Below are positions 26,682 to 35,701 of a stretch of 64,000 bases of DNA, one piece after another; the stretch's first letter is position 1; every line of letters begins with the position of its first letter. The notes under the pieces were generated by a model. The model saw only the letters and a list, made by a program, of their open reading frames with translations. It had not been told where the DNA came from and did not search any database. This DNA comes from CBDDHT01 sp965227905. GTDB lineage: Bacteria > Pseudomonadota > Alphaproteobacteria > Rhizobiales > Methyloligellaceae. A program made the translations under genes and the position numbers. The stretch covers positions 620,001 to 684,000 of the forward strand of contig OZ245780.1 in the NCBI GenBank assembly GCA_965227905.1, read 5' to 3'.

Positions 26682-27107
26682 ATGACCGACGCACCGAAAA
26701 ACGGCCCCTTGTTCGACCAGGGTCGGCCAAAACTGTTGCAGGCAAAAGTGCGGCGCTACGGGCTGATCGGCGCTCTCATTCTCGGTGCCATCTTTGCCTA
26801 CATTTTCTGGCAACTCGAACAGCTCTGGTGGTTGTCGGCGAGCCTGTTCTTCGCCGTTGCGTTCGTTGTCGCCGGCACAACCTGGATGGTGACCTGGAAC
26901 CCCGTCCCGACGGTGCGCTGTCAGAGCTGCGGCGGTCGCGGCTGGATTGACGATCTTGCTGCAACCCATGGGCTTTGCCCGGCCTGCAATGCCGCGACTT
27001 TCACATATTTCCGCTATCGGGGCCGTCACGGACCGCTTCAGCGCGATGACATCGCTGGCGCCGAACTGTTGAGGCGCCGCAAAGAAGATGGATTGCCCTG
27101 GCTCTAG
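26682..27107 (+). CDS. Membrane protein with zinc-ribbon, hypothetical
   Basis: 141 residues. Two hydrophobic segments (YGLIGALILGAIFAYIFW and LSASLFFAVAFVVAG) are followed by a cysteine pair module, VRCQSCGGRGWIDDL ... GLCPACNAATF, that would bind zinc. Start at 26682 with GGAGAG just upstream. Divergent from the NUDIX gene. No named family; probably inner membrane with the zinc ribbon in the cytosol. Confidence 0.6.
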   Translation: MTDAPKNGPLFDQGRPKLLQAKVRRYGLIGALILGAIFAYIFWQLEQLWWLSASLFFAVAFVVAGTTWMVTWNPVPTVRCQSCGGRGWIDDLAATHGLCPACNAATFTYFRYRGRHGPLQRDDIAGAELLRRRKEDGLPWL

Positions 27108-27298
27108 AGTTTGATTTGAAAGTCCAGCCCTCTCCCCTGGCCTGCTAGCGGAGTGATTTCCAATGAACACTTTAACAATTGTGTAAATGGAAAATTCAAC
27201 CGGGTATATTATTGATTGTCGAGCACGCATCGTCTTGTCGAGATGCGGACGATGGTCGGGCATGGACGATGAGGCGACATTGGGATTGAGGGACGACG

Positions 27299-28477
27299 AT
27301 GACCGATATGGCTGCCGGCGCACCATTGCCGCGGGAGGGCGCTGGGGCAGGCGCCGCACCGGGCCGAACGCCACCGATGCGTTTTCGCTTCTCCGGTGAC
27401 GGCGCGTCATATTTCGGGATCTGGATCGTCAACATCATTCTCACTGTCGTGACACTCGGGATCTACTCGGCATGGGCCAAGGTCCGAAGACTGCGATATT
27501 TCTATGGAAATAGTTCTCTGGGCGGAGATGCCTTCGACTATCATGCCAAGCCGATAACGATCCTCATCGGCAGGATCATCGCAGTCGCGATCCTCGTCAC
27601 CGTCAGCATCCTCAACAATGTCTTCCCGGTGCTCGCGCTTGGTGCATTCCTCGTCATCGCATTGGCGTGGCCCTGGCTTTTCAATCGCTCCATGCGTTTC
27701 AACGCGCGAATGACCAGTTGGCGCAATATCCGGTTCGACTTCGAGGGGAGCTATTGGCGCGCCTTTCTTGCCGTTCTCGTCATGCCGGTCGTTGCCGTCT
27801 TCAGCCTCGGCATCCTCCTGCCGCTGGCAACGCGCGTGCGGCAGGGATATGTGCTGAACAGGTTGCGTTACGGCTCGGCGCCCTTCAAGGCTGAAATCCC
27901 GATCGGCAAGCTCTACGGCGGACTATTTGTCTCCTTCCTGATCTTTCTTGGGACTGCTCTCGGCATCGGCCTTGTTGCCTATGGCGTGTTCATTTCAATG
28001 CAGCATGTGTTGCTGCCGATGCTGGTGGAACTTGCCGACAAGCTGGGCGAACAGATCCCGGAATTACCCGAGACTCCCGAGGGGATGAATCCGCAACTCA
28101 TGATCCTTTTAATGATCGGCAGCTATATCGGCATAATTTTGCTGGGCGCTGCGTTTGTCGTGGCCGGTATCGTCTATCGGACGATTGCGCGAAATATATC
28201 CGTTGGCGCGACGATGCTCGTTGGAGGTGGCCATTTGCGCAGTGGACTCTCGCCTGCACGCATGGTCTGGATCACGCTATCGAACACGGTGGCCATCATA
28301 TTTACGCTCGGTCTGTTCTATCCCTGGGCAAAGACGCGGATGTGGCGCTATCGGACCGAGCAAACGGGATTTGCCGCGACTGGAGATCTTAACGCTTTCG
28401 TCGACACGACCGCGAAAGCGGGCGATGCATTCGGATCGGAATATTCCGATCTTGCCGATATCGAAATCGGGATTTAG
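27299..28477 (+). CDS. DUF898 (YjgN-like) membrane protein
   Basis: 392 residues. Repeated FSGDGASYFGIWIVNIILTV ... LGIYSAWAKVRRLRYFYGN segments and the later LFYPWAKTRMWRYRTEQT are hallmarks of DUF898/YjgN proteins, with about eight membrane helices. The family has no firm function. It is followed after 13 bases by an M48 metallopeptidase gene. DUF898 with M48 is a recurrent pair in proteobacteria, which suggests a joint role in the envelope. Confidence 0.85.
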   Translation: MTDMAAGAPLPREGAGAGAAPGRTPPMRFRFSGDGASYFGIWIVNIILTVVTLGIYSAWAKVRRLRYFYGNSSLGGDAFDYHAKPITILIGRIIAVAILVTVSILNNVFPVLALGAFLVIALAWPWLFNRSMRFNARMTSWRNIRFDFEGSYWRAFLAVLVMPVVAVFSLGILLPLATRVRQGYVLNRLRYGSAPFKAEIPIGKLYGGLFVSFLIFLGTALGIGLVAYGVFISMQHVLLPMLVELADKLGEQIPELPETPEGMNPQLMILLMIGSYIGIILLGAAFVVAGIVYRTIARNISVGATMLVGGGHLRSGLSPARMVWITLSNTVAIIFTLGLFYPWAKTRMWRYRTEQTGFAATGDLNAFVDTTAKAGDAFGSEYSDLADIEIGI

Positions 28478-28490
28478 TTCTGCGTGTGAC

Positions 28491-29552
28491 ATGGTTGACG
28501 CGGTAGACGGCACGTATCATCCGGCGAACAGTTCCAACGCGATCAGCGCGCGTCTGGAGCCGGTGATGCCGGGAGAATCAGTGCGTATCGTCGGGAAGGA
28601 CGGCACGGTCCTGTCGTCTGTCCAGCTTGGTGACGCCAAAATTTCCAGCCATGTCGCAGGCGTGCCTCGGCGTCTCGAACTTGCCGACGGCGCCGTTTTC
28701 GTCACCCCCGACCATGAGGCGCTCGAGCGAGCAACGGCGGAACTCATCACCCATCGCCGCCCCTGGAACATTGCCCGCCTTGAGCGACCCAGCGTTCTGC
28801 TGTTCGTGGTCGGTATTCTCACCATACTCGGGCTCCTGGTGGGTGCCCGTTTCGGCATTCCGCTCCTGGCCGGACCGCTTGCCGAGTTGACCCCGCCGGC
28901 GCTCACGCGCGCTGCCGGCACCGGCACACTCAAGAGCCTCGACAGAATTGTGCTCGACCCGACGGAACTGTCGGAGGCGCAAAGGGCCCGATTGACGGCT
29001 GGGTTCGATGCGATTGTTCGGACAAACGCGATTAACGGTGAACCGAAGCTACATTTCCGCAAAAGCAAAACGATCGGTCCCAATGCTTTCGCACTGATGG
29101 GCGGCCACATCGTGGTCACGGACGAACTGGTGCAGTTTCTGAAGGACGATGCCCAGGTCATTGCCATCATCGCCCACGAGCTGGCGCATGCGAAGTACTT
29201 GCATCCCGAACAAAAGGTCTGGCGTGTTGCCGGTACCGGCCTTGTCCTCACGCTCATGTTTGCGGACGCGGGCACATTGGTCGAAGAGCTCATCACGCTC
29301 TCCTATGGTGTTGCAGAACTGAGCAACACGCGCGAGCATGAGGCCGAAGCCGATCGCGGAGCGGTCGAAATGATGATAAAAGCGGACATGCATCCCTCGG
29401 CACTTGCCGAAGCCATGCACGCTTTCAAGCCTCTGTACAAAGGCAATTCGGATGGCGGTTGGCTCAGTACCCATCCGGGCCTCGACGAACGCATCGTCGT
29501 TATCTGTGCAATGATACCGCCGGGGCGATCGGTGCGTGGCGTGTGTCGATAG
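28491..29552 (+). CDS. M48-family membrane metallopeptidase
   Basis: 353 residues. One or two membrane segments near 105-125 precede the catalytic domain. Zinc-binding HELAH lies at about residues 229-233 in IIAHELAHAKYLHPE. The downstream EHEAEADRGAVEMM supplies the third ligand. STHPGLDERI near the C-terminus is also typical of M48. The N-terminal 80 residues resemble the small beta domain seen in this group beside DUF898. An ATG directly after the DUF898 stop fits a two-gene operon. Confidence 0.85.
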   Translation: MVDAVDGTYHPANSSNAISARLEPVMPGESVRIVGKDGTVLSSVQLGDAKISSHVAGVPRRLELADGAVFVTPDHEALERATAELITHRRPWNIARLERPSVLLFVVGILTILGLLVGARFGIPLLAGPLAELTPPALTRAAGTGTLKSLDRIVLDPTELSEAQRARLTAGFDAIVRTNAINGEPKLHFRKSKTIGPNAFALMGGHIVVTDELVQFLKDDAQVIAIIAHELAHAKYLHPEQKVWRVAGTGLVLTLMFADAGTLVEELITLSYGVAELSNTREHEAEADRGAVEMMIKADMHPSALAEAMHAFKPLYKGNSDGGWLSTHPGLDERIVVICAMIPPGRSVRGVCR

Positions 29553-29639
29553 GATTTCAGTAGCCTTTCGAAGTTTCGTGGGAATGTGCTGGTGCTGTCC
29601 GGCGAGGTCGGGGAATGGTTCGACCATCTGAGTCTATAT

Positions 29640-29901
29640 CGCTCACGGCTATTCCACGCCGTTGGCGTGGGCCTCCGCGGGGGCGGCCTGACCGGCCGGC
29701 GCGCGGTCGTGCTTGCCGCGCCACTATGGCGCGGTTGTCTTGGACACAAGTAAGATCGTGCCGCATAGCCGGTGCAATGCGGCACCATTTGTCTTGGATC
29801 CAAGAACATCCGAGCGACCAGCGAGGCAAGGCCAAGCGGCCGCCGCCCGGTCAGGGCGCCCCCGCGGAGGCCCGCGCGTCAGCGCGGAATAGCCGTGAGC
29901 G
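29640..29901. repeat. 262-bp inverted-repeat element
   Basis: The left end CGCTCACGGCTATTCC and right end GGAATAGCCGTGAGCG are exact complements. Inside, GCCTCCGCGGGGGCGGCCTG pairs with a reversed copy in the right half. An inner pair is formed by TTGTCTTGGACACAAG and TTGTCTTGGATCCAAG. No coding potential. Could be a MITE-like element; it fills most of the 505-base gap 29553-30057. Confidence 0.7.
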
Positions 29902-29979
29902 AAACAAACCCAAATGGCGCGGCACGTTCCCAGCGCTGCCGGACCCCATCAGCAACCCGGCACAGAGCCAACCGCACAC

Positions 29980-30010
29980 AAAAACCCCGCGCAGCCGAGC
30001 CACGCGGGGT
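29980..30010 (-). terminator. Rho-independent terminator of the BA14K gene
   Basis: Read on the minus strand: ACCCCGCG, an 11-base loop, CGCGGGGT, then a run of T. It lies about 50 bases past the stop codon of the BA14K gene, in the right orientation. Confidence 0.8.
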
Positions 30011-30057
30011 CAATCATTCCACCTCAAATCAGGCCCGTCCGAGCCCCAATCCATACC

Positions 30058-30450
30058 CTAACGGCACAACCGCCGCGGCCCATGATAGGGCTGAAACGTC
30101 CCGGACCTCGGATCGAACGATCGGTATTTGCTCGTGCAATAGGAGTACCAGGCCGGTGTCCAAGGTTTCGGCGCATAGCTATAGCTGCGTCGTGGGGGCG
30201 GTGCCCGGTAGTAGCGCGGGGGCGGAGGCGGTGCGCTGTAATACCGGTCCTCGTAGTAATAGTCATGCCGCCTGGCTGCCGTTCCGGCGATGATCGCTCC
30301 GATGGCAATCCCGGCGATTGCCGCAGCCACGGCACCGCCATTTCCATGATGACGATGATGAGGACGCGCATCTGCCGTGTCGGCCAGCGCAATTGCACCA
30401 ATGGACAGCGCGCCGACAACAGCGATCGTCTTGACTGGGAGTTTCCACAT
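30058..30450 (-). CDS. BA14K-family secreted protein
   Basis: 130 residues. Signal peptide (VKTIAVVGALSIGAIALADT then ADARP), a His-rich and Ala/Gly-rich segment, a Pro/Tyr-rich linker, then the BA14K domain: WYSYCTSKYRSFDPRSGTFQ ending in RRLCR with the two cysteines. BA14K proteins were first described as a Brucella immunoreactive lectin-like protein and are found mainly in Hyphomicrobiales. A terminator follows on the same strand. Confidence 0.85.
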   Translation of the reverse strand: MWKLPVKTIAVVGALSIGAIALADTADARPHHRHHGNGGAVAAAIAGIAIGAIIAGTAARRHDYYYEDRYYSAPPPPPRYYRAPPPRRSYSYAPKPWTPAWYSYCTSKYRSFDPRSGTFQPYHGPRRLCR

Positions 30451-30778
30451 GAATCCAAACCTCTTGCATGTGTTCGTAAGGCGCGATGAGGCCTTCGGCT
30501 CAGTCCGGCCAAGAAGGCAGCAAATTGCCCGCCCAGTCGCGCATTCTGTCTTTGATACGGGCGAGTTTGCGATATCCGTCGCACCAAACCATTAAAATAT
30601 GACGTGGTGATGGGTCAGTTCAGGAACTGCCGATTCTTGACAGGCGCAAGTGGCTGTTCCCCACAAAAACGCGCACGGCACAGCGCTGGCCGGCGCAGAA
30701 CGCCGGCATGCATTTGACCTTGTGCAGCGACTCTCAGCGATCAACCCGTTTCACATTCCAACAGACGTGAATTTCGCC
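30451..30778. other. Intergenic region, nothing recognised
   Basis: About 328 bases upstream of the BA14K gene. No convincing coding region, repeat or hairpin was seen apart from a short GC-rich inverted pair near 30688-30710 (GCCGGCGCAGAACGCCGGC). Confidence 0.3.
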
Positions 30779-31036
30779 CTAGGTTGGTTGACCATTTTTG
30801 TCGACGATACATGTGAGTTCGTGGGTGACGATCTCCATGCCATTGGCCGCACGTGTTGCTTTTGCCATGCCTGCCTTGATCGTCTCCCGCTTGGAATCGA
30901 TAAAGACATTGCACTCGGCCTCCGTAACAAACACCTGGTGCATATCGCCGAAAATCATGCCGGGCGGAGGAATAAATTCATGCCCCGGCGGCGGTGAACT
31001 GAACGCAACGAACATTAGGATCATTGCTTTCCACAT
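30779..31036 (-). CDS. Short secreted hypothetical protein
   Basis: 85 residues. A short hydrophobic N-terminus (MWKAMILMFVAFSSPPP) may act as a signal. The rest (HQVFVTEAECNVFIDSKRE ... HELTCIVDKN) has two cysteines that may pair. The start at 31036 follows AGGAG by 4 bases; a longer frame to 31096 has no such site. Similar small proteins are common in Hyphomicrobiales, function unknown. Confidence 0.55.
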   Translation of the reverse strand: MWKAMILMFVAFSSPPPGHEFIPPPGMIFGDMHQVFVTEAECNVFIDSKRETIKAGMAKATRAANGMEIVTHELTCIVDKNGQPT

Positions 31037-31413
31037 CGGTCTCCTGACGCGTGTCTTATCGCGCCAGCCCCGTTTCGTGCCCTCATCAATTCGCATGCGA
31101 GACCATTACCAGTAAGGGTCTGCGCGAGTGCCCATCACTCGCCCTTCTTCACAACGACAAATAAATTGATCACGAATCACCCAATATAGTTGTTGTGAAT
31201 TGCGTCTGCAATTAGGTCAATATTGGCCATCAGCTCTGCCGAGAGCATCAAAGTGGAGTCGTCGTAGGGGGATCTGCTCTTGAAACCTCTTTGATTTCGG
31301 CGGCAAACGATGTTGGGAAATGGACAGCTTGGAAGGGCAGCGACGCTCTTCCGGACCGCTATGAGGTGAAGAAGAAATAGTAAAGCGTCACTGTTATAAT
31401 TGATATGGTGCTA
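31037..31413. other. Intergenic region, nothing recognised
   Basis: About 377 bases between two minus-strand genes, moderately AT-rich around 31150-31230. No gene, hairpin or repeat supported. Confidence 0.3.
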
Positions 31414-32199
31414 TTACTCGACAGTGGGTGCGGCAGCAGACCCCGCCAGAATGCCCCCATCGATGTTTAACTCGGCCCCGGTCATGTATCGGGCCGCGTC
31501 GGACGCCAGCAGCACGGCGATGGCCGCCACTTCGCTGGGCTCGCCGAACCGCTTCATGGGCGTATCTGCGACGAACGCGGCCATGTGCTTTTCCCGATCC
31601 GATCCTGTTCCAAGCATCGGCTCCCACATGGGCGTTAGGATCGCGCCCGGATGGATCGAGTTGCAGCGGATATCCAGCCCCTGCTCGGCACAATAAAGCG
31701 CGACGGTCTTGGTATGGTTCCGCACAGCGGCTTTGGACGAAGCATAGGCCGCAGCCGCCGGTATCCCGACAAGCCCCGAGCGCGAAGAGATATTGATAAT
31801 CGCACCGCGGCCTTTCGGGCGCATTGCCCCAATGGCATAGCGGCACCCGAGAAACGTGCCGTCCAAATTCGTGCGATGCACCTCCCGCCAGTCTTCGAGG
31901 CTTGCATGTTCGGGATCGTGGGCCACAACGCCGTCTTCGAAACCCGTGACGCCCGCATTGTTCACCAACACATCGACCTCGGGGTAGTCGGTCGCAAATT
32001 CCAACCACTGTTCTTCCCTGCGCACATCGAGCAGCGCTGCCGTAGCGCCGATCTGCCCGGCGACATCACGCGCTGCCGCAAGGTCCTTGTCCGTGACAAC
32101 AACCCGCCCGCCTTCAGCCACGAAGGCCTCGGCAATCGCCGCACCGATTCCGCGGCCTGCGCCTGTGACAATGCAGAGTTTTTCGTCGAGTTGCTTCAT
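31414..32199 (-). CDS. Short-chain dehydrogenase/reductase (SDR)
   Basis: 261 residues of classical SDR type. TGAGRGIGAAIAEAF is the NAD(P) glycine motif, NNAG the structural motif, and YASSKAAV the catalytic Tyr-x-x-x-Lys. D in VTDKDL favours NAD(H). Substrate unknown. Its first 85 codons, together with the 5' flank and the divergent zinc-ribbon gene, were duplicated to 34705-35286. Confidence 0.9.
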   Translation of the reverse strand: MKQLDEKLCIVTGAGRGIGAAIAEAFVAEGGRVVVTDKDLAAARDVAGQIGATAALLDVRREEQWLEFATDYPEVDVLVNNAGVTGFEDGVVAHDPEHASLEDWREVHRTNLDGTFLGCRYAIGAMRPKGRGAIINISSRSGLVGIPAAAAYASSKAAVRNHTKTVALYCAEQGLDIRCNSIHPGAILTPMWEPMLGTGSDREKHMAAFVADTPMKRFGEPSEVAAIAVLLASDAARYMTGAELNIDGGILAGSAAAPTVE

Positions 32200-32524
32200 G
32201 AGAGCGTCCTACGTCCAAGCCTGCTGGATATTGGGGGAGGCAGGGTCGGATAGCATGCGGCAAATAGGCTGACCGCAAGGCGGACCTCTATATGAGACAG
32301 TATTGGAAATGGTTCAGTTCAAAGTCATAGACCCAAACCATATCCGGACGCACTGCACCGGGTGCGCGCGGGAGACAGTCGCGGTCAAATTCCAGCTGAA
32401 CCACAAATTGCATTCATATGCGACTGTTGCGACGTTTGTCTGGGGGCTCGTTTGGCTTGCGCTCAGTTACAGGAATGTTGGGCGATATCAATGCCTGGTG
32501 TGCGGAAAGCGACTGCAGGTCTGA
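31942..32524. repeat. Direct repeat, left copy (SDR 5' part + zinc-ribbon gene)
   Basis: Homologous to 34705-35286 in the same orientation. It spans the first part of the SDR gene, the shared intergenic sequence (for example CGTCCTACGTCCAAGCCTGC, GATATTGGGGGAGG) and the zinc-ribbon gene. The left edge begins at ACCCGTGACGCC in both copies. Confidence 0.85.
32309..32524 (+). CDS. Small zinc-ribbon membrane protein, copy 1
   Basis: 71 residues. HCTGCARETVAVKFQLNH contains one CxxC, YQCLVCGKRLQV the other, with a hydrophobic segment between (YATVATFVWGLVWLALSY). A two-CxxC zinc ribbon anchored in the membrane is implied. Paralogue of the gene at 35065. An in-frame TTG lies 6 bases upstream; ATG is chosen. 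Unknown function. Confidence 0.6.
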   Translation: MVQFKVIDPNHIRTHCTGCARETVAVKFQLNHKLHSYATVATFVWGLVWLALSYRNVGRYQCLVCGKRLQV

Positions 32525-32759
32525 TTTCGCGAAGTGATTAGTGATGTAGGAAATTGGAAATTAGTAAATCGTTGCTGTAAAGCCCGACACGGCAGGCTCG
32601 GGCGATCAATAATCTAACTTTCCCAATGAGCTGCCTTTTAGTCCCATGTGAAAACAAGATGCCTGAGCGGTTCGTCACCGGCTGGGTGGTTGTAGTAGAA
32701 AAAAAGCCATTTAAGCCGCGATATGGGGCGTGAGGCTCGGCAAAGAGACAGGGCCGAAC

Positions 32760-33701
32760 TCACGACGCTCTTGCTTCCTTTCGAAACGCGGTCGGGCTTT
32801 GGCCGGATCTTGCTTCAAAGGTTCGACTAAAGGCGCTTCGGCTAGAAAACCCAACAGTTTCGGCGACCCGCTTTACGGGCAAATCTGTGTTGCGCAACAG
32901 TTCGCCCGCCTTGCGAATGCGCAAACTGCGGAGCAGTTCCATTGGGCCTGCGCCATAAGCCTCGGCAAACCGTTTCGCGAAAGCTGCGCGGCTCATGCCG
33001 GCGACGTCCGCGAGGGATTCAACTGAATACGGTTTTCCTGGGCTGTCCAGCATGGCACTGAGTGCTTTCCAGATCATCGGATCGCGCAAGGCAGCCATCC
33101 AATCCATCGTGCCATCCTGCGCTGCCATCCGATTGCGCATCATTTCGATCACCGCTTGCAGCAAAAGAGCTCGGATCAGGGCGCGGCTCCCAACCCGTGG
33201 TTCAGACACTTCACGGATCAGCGTGTCGACCAAGGTCGACAAGGTGCTCCCTTCCTCAGCCTGCGCCACCAAAGGTTCGCGGATCAGATTGACAACATCG
33301 GTCGCACCCATCAGCCCGATATTGACGTGGGCGCAAAGCGCAACCAAGCGGCTCGCTGAAGGGTCGTTGTCGGGGACAGACTTCAGAACTTGAGCCAAGT
33401 TCAGTGCGGCTGGCTTGCAGGACGGACCGGGTACGACCGTGGCTCCATCGTTCAAAACCTTGTGGCTGTTCAGCGAGGGGATCAACACAAGGCTGCCCTT
33501 GGCGATTTTGATCGGCGGTTGCGAACGCATCATGATCCGACCTTCGCCACACAAGATATAGTGCAAGGTCACCGCTGCATCTGGCTTGAGCGCGACATGG
33601 CAGGTTCCGCGGATCTCGCAAATTGCAAACGGTTCCGTACGTATGTCGAGCTGATCGAAAATATGGTCAAACGTCATCTGGCTATAATGACGTTGTTCCA
33701 A
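32760..33701 (-). CDS. AraC-family transcriptional regulator (cupin type)
   Basis: 313 residues. The N-terminal half is a cupin-like ligand domain (VTLHYILCGEGRIMM, KGSLVLIPSLNSHKV). The C-terminal half carries two helix-turn-helix motifs of the AraC type (SLADVAGMSRAAFAKRFAEA and PVKRVAETVGFSSRSAFSRT followed by SPTAFR). Divergent from the isochorismatase-like gene with about 100 bases between starts, so it probably controls that gene. The pair is enclosed by the SDR/zinc-ribbon direct repeats. Confidence 0.9.
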   Translation of the reverse strand: MEQRHYSQMTFDHIFDQLDIRTEPFAICEIRGTCHVALKPDAAVTLHYILCGEGRIMMRSQPPIKIAKGSLVLIPSLNSHKVLNDGATVVPGPSCKPAALNLAQVLKSVPDNDPSASRLVALCAHVNIGLMGATDVVNLIREPLVAQAEEGSTLSTLVDTLIREVSEPRVGSRALIRALLLQAVIEMMRNRMAAQDGTMDWMAALRDPMIWKALSAMLDSPGKPYSVESLADVAGMSRAAFAKRFAEAYGAGPMELLRSLRIRKAGELLRNTDLPVKRVAETVGFSSRSAFSRTFEARSGQSPTAFRKEARAS

Positions 33702-33805
33702 GCGCCGTCACGATAATTTTGGCAACCGGTCAAAATCAAGACGAAAAGGCACGCCGAGTGGCGGATAGAGGGGTTCAAAGTACATCGAGAGAAGGAACGA
33801 TCCCC

Positions 33806-34642
33806 ATGTGCAATTGCAACAACCATAGCAATGATAGCAAGAAACTGTCCCGCCGTGAGGCGCTGACCACCGGACTGGCAGGTACGGCTGCTGTGGCGGC
33901 CACAACCTTGGCTGGTACCGCTCAGGCTCAGGATGCGGGCAATCCCTACGCCGAACCGGCGAAGCCGGGATTGCCGGCTTCTGATATGAAGCTCGACCTG
34001 AGCCGGGCCGCACTTGTCGTGACTGACCCCCAGAATGATTTTCTGAGCCCCGAGGGCGTGACCTGGGGCGTCATCGGTGCCTCCGTCGAAGAGCACAACA
34101 CCGTAGAAAACATCGAAACGTTGTTCCGCACGGCCAAGGATCATGAAATCACTGTCGCCGTTTCACCGCATTACTACTTTCCCACCGATCATGGTTGGAA
34201 GTTCGAAGGTGCGCTGGAAAAACTGATGCACAAAATCGGCATGTTCGACCGCAAGGGCCCATTGAATGTCGAGGGCTTTGGAGGCTCAGGAGCGGATTGG
34301 CTGGAGCGCTACAAACCTTACATCAACGATGGCAAGACAATCGTTACCTCACCTCACAAGATGTACGGCAACGACACTAATGACCTGACGCTGCAACTGC
34401 GTAAGCAGGGTGTCGACCAAGTCATCTTGGCCGGCATGTCCGCCAATCTGTGCACTGAATCGCATATGCGAGAGCTGATCGAGAACGGTTTCGAGGTGGC
34501 CGTCGTTCGTGATGCGACGGCTGCAGCGCAATTGCCGGAAGGCGATGGATACCTGGCAGCGCTCATCAACTTCCGCTTCATTGCAAATGCAGTCTGGAGC
34601 ACGGAGGAGGCCGTAACGCAAATCCAAGCCGCTGCCACATAA
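33806..34642 (+). CDS. Tat-exported isochorismatase-like cysteine hydrolase
   Basis: 278 residues. A Cys/Asn/His-rich start is followed by a twin-arginine signal (LSRREALTTGLAGTAAVAAT ... AQAQD). The mature part is an isochorismatase/nicotinamidase fold: VVTDPQNDFLSPEG supplies the Asp, TSPHKMYGND lies where the Lys/His region falls, and AGMSANLCTESHMRELIENG holds the nucleophilic Cys. Export of this normally cytosolic fold through Tat is notable. ATG at 33806 has GAAGGA 9 bases upstream. Substrate unknown; likely under control of the divergent AraC regulator. Confidence 0.85.
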   Translation: MCNCNNHSNDSKKLSRREALTTGLAGTAAVAATTLAGTAQAQDAGNPYAEPAKPGLPASDMKLDLSRAALVVTDPQNDFLSPEGVTWGVIGASVEEHNTVENIETLFRTAKDHEITVAVSPHYYFPTDHGWKFEGALEKLMHKIGMFDRKGPLNVEGFGGSGADWLERYKPYINDGKTIVTSPHKMYGNDTNDLTLQLRKQGVDQVILAGMSANLCTESHMRELIENGFEVAVVRDATAAAQLPEGDGYLAALINFRFIANAVWSTEEAVTQIQAAAT

Positions 34643-34961
34643 AACCAAGACCAGCAACGAAACACATCTGGGGGCTATCTGCCCCCAGAACACGTGATGC
34701 CACACCCGTGACGCCGGCATTGTTCACCAACACATCGATCTCGGGGTAGTCGGCCGCAAATTCCGACCACTGCTCTTCGCTGCGCACATCGAGCAGCACT
34801 GCGGTTGCGCCGATCTGTCCGGCGACATCGCGCGCTGCCGCAAGGTCCTTGTCCGTAACAACAACCCGTCCGCCTTCAGCCACGAAGGCCTTGGCAATCG
34901 CCGCTCCGATTCCGCGGCCGGCGCCTGTGACGACGCAGAGTTTTTCGTCGAGTTGCTTCAT
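34578..34961 (-). pseudogene. Truncated duplicate of the SDR gene
   Basis: The first 85 codons (34705-34961) are nearly identical to the SDR at 31414-32199, from MKQLDEKLCVVTGAGRGIG through NNAGVTG. The similarity then stops and the frame runs on with unrelated codons (VASRVLGADSPQMCF) into the end of the isochorismatase gene. It lacks the YxxxK catalytic pair and cannot be an active dehydrogenase. Confidence 0.85.
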
Positions 34962-35286
34962 GGGAGCGTCCTACGTCCAAGCCTGCTGGATATTGGGGGA
35001 GGAAGGGTCGGATAGCATGCGGCAAATATGGCGATTGTAAAACGAACCGCCCAATGGAACGGTGATGCCAATGCCCCCGTTCAAAGTCTTGGACTCGAAC
35101 CATATCGAAACGCACTGCGACGGCTGCGCCCGTCAGACAGTCGCGGTGAAAATCCGTTTGAACCACAACAAGCATCTTTTAGCGACGGTTACGACGTTTG
35201 TCTGGGGGTATGTGTGGATTGCGCTGAGCTATTGGGCGGCCGGGCGTTATCGATGTTTGGTATGCGGTAAGTCTTTGCAGGTGTGA
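34705..35286. repeat. Direct repeat, right copy (SDR 5' part + zinc-ribbon gene)
   Basis: Matches 31942-32524 in content and orientation, interrupted only by small indels between the two divergent starts. Together the copies enclose the AraC and isochorismatase genes, so either a tandem duplication was followed by insertion, or the enclosed unit arrived between repeats. Confidence 0.85.
35065..35286 (+). CDS. Small zinc-ribbon membrane protein, copy 2
   Basis: 73 residues, paralogue of the gene at 32309. HCDGCARQTVAVKIRLNHNK and YRCLVCGKSLQV keep both CxxC pairs and the hydrophobic middle (VTTFVWGYVWIALSYWA). Both copies remain intact while the neighbouring SDR copy is broken, so this protein may be under selection on its own. 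Confidence 0.6.
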   Translation: MPMPPFKVLDSNHIETHCDGCARQTVAVKIRLNHNKHLLATVTTFVWGYVWIALSYWAAGRYRCLVCGKSLQV

Positions 35287-35701
35287 CTAGGCACTCGATT
35301 CGACGAGTTATCATCGGGGCACTGTAATTCTCTACCAATGACGACCCGCAGCTTAGGCCATGAGCAGAACTGATGCATTGCGCCTGCTCAATCAAGATCC
35401 AAAAGCGGACATGTTTAGCTTGGTGCTTTGAATTCGGCGTTTTCAATTATTGATTGAAGAAATAATTGATTGCAACTGCATCTGAGGTCGCGCCTGATCA
35501 GTTATTTTGTTATACCAATTCCGTGAAAATGTTGGTGGCGATAGTAAATTAATGCGCCGTGAATGTGGTAAAAACCACATTGATCTCAAATTTATTGTGC
35601 ATGAATCTGATTTATTTTGCGGTTTGCTTTGCGCGACACATTTTTGCCCCAACATTGCCATCACTTCCGTTCCGGAAGGGTCAAAAGTCCGAGCACCGAA
35701 T
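35287..35701. other. Intergenic region, AT-rich
   Basis: About 415 bases between the second zinc-ribbon gene and a lipoprotein gene. The part 35430-35640 is AT-rich, including TTATTGATTGAAGAAATAAT near 35448. No gene or clear signal was recognised. Confidence 0.35.
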
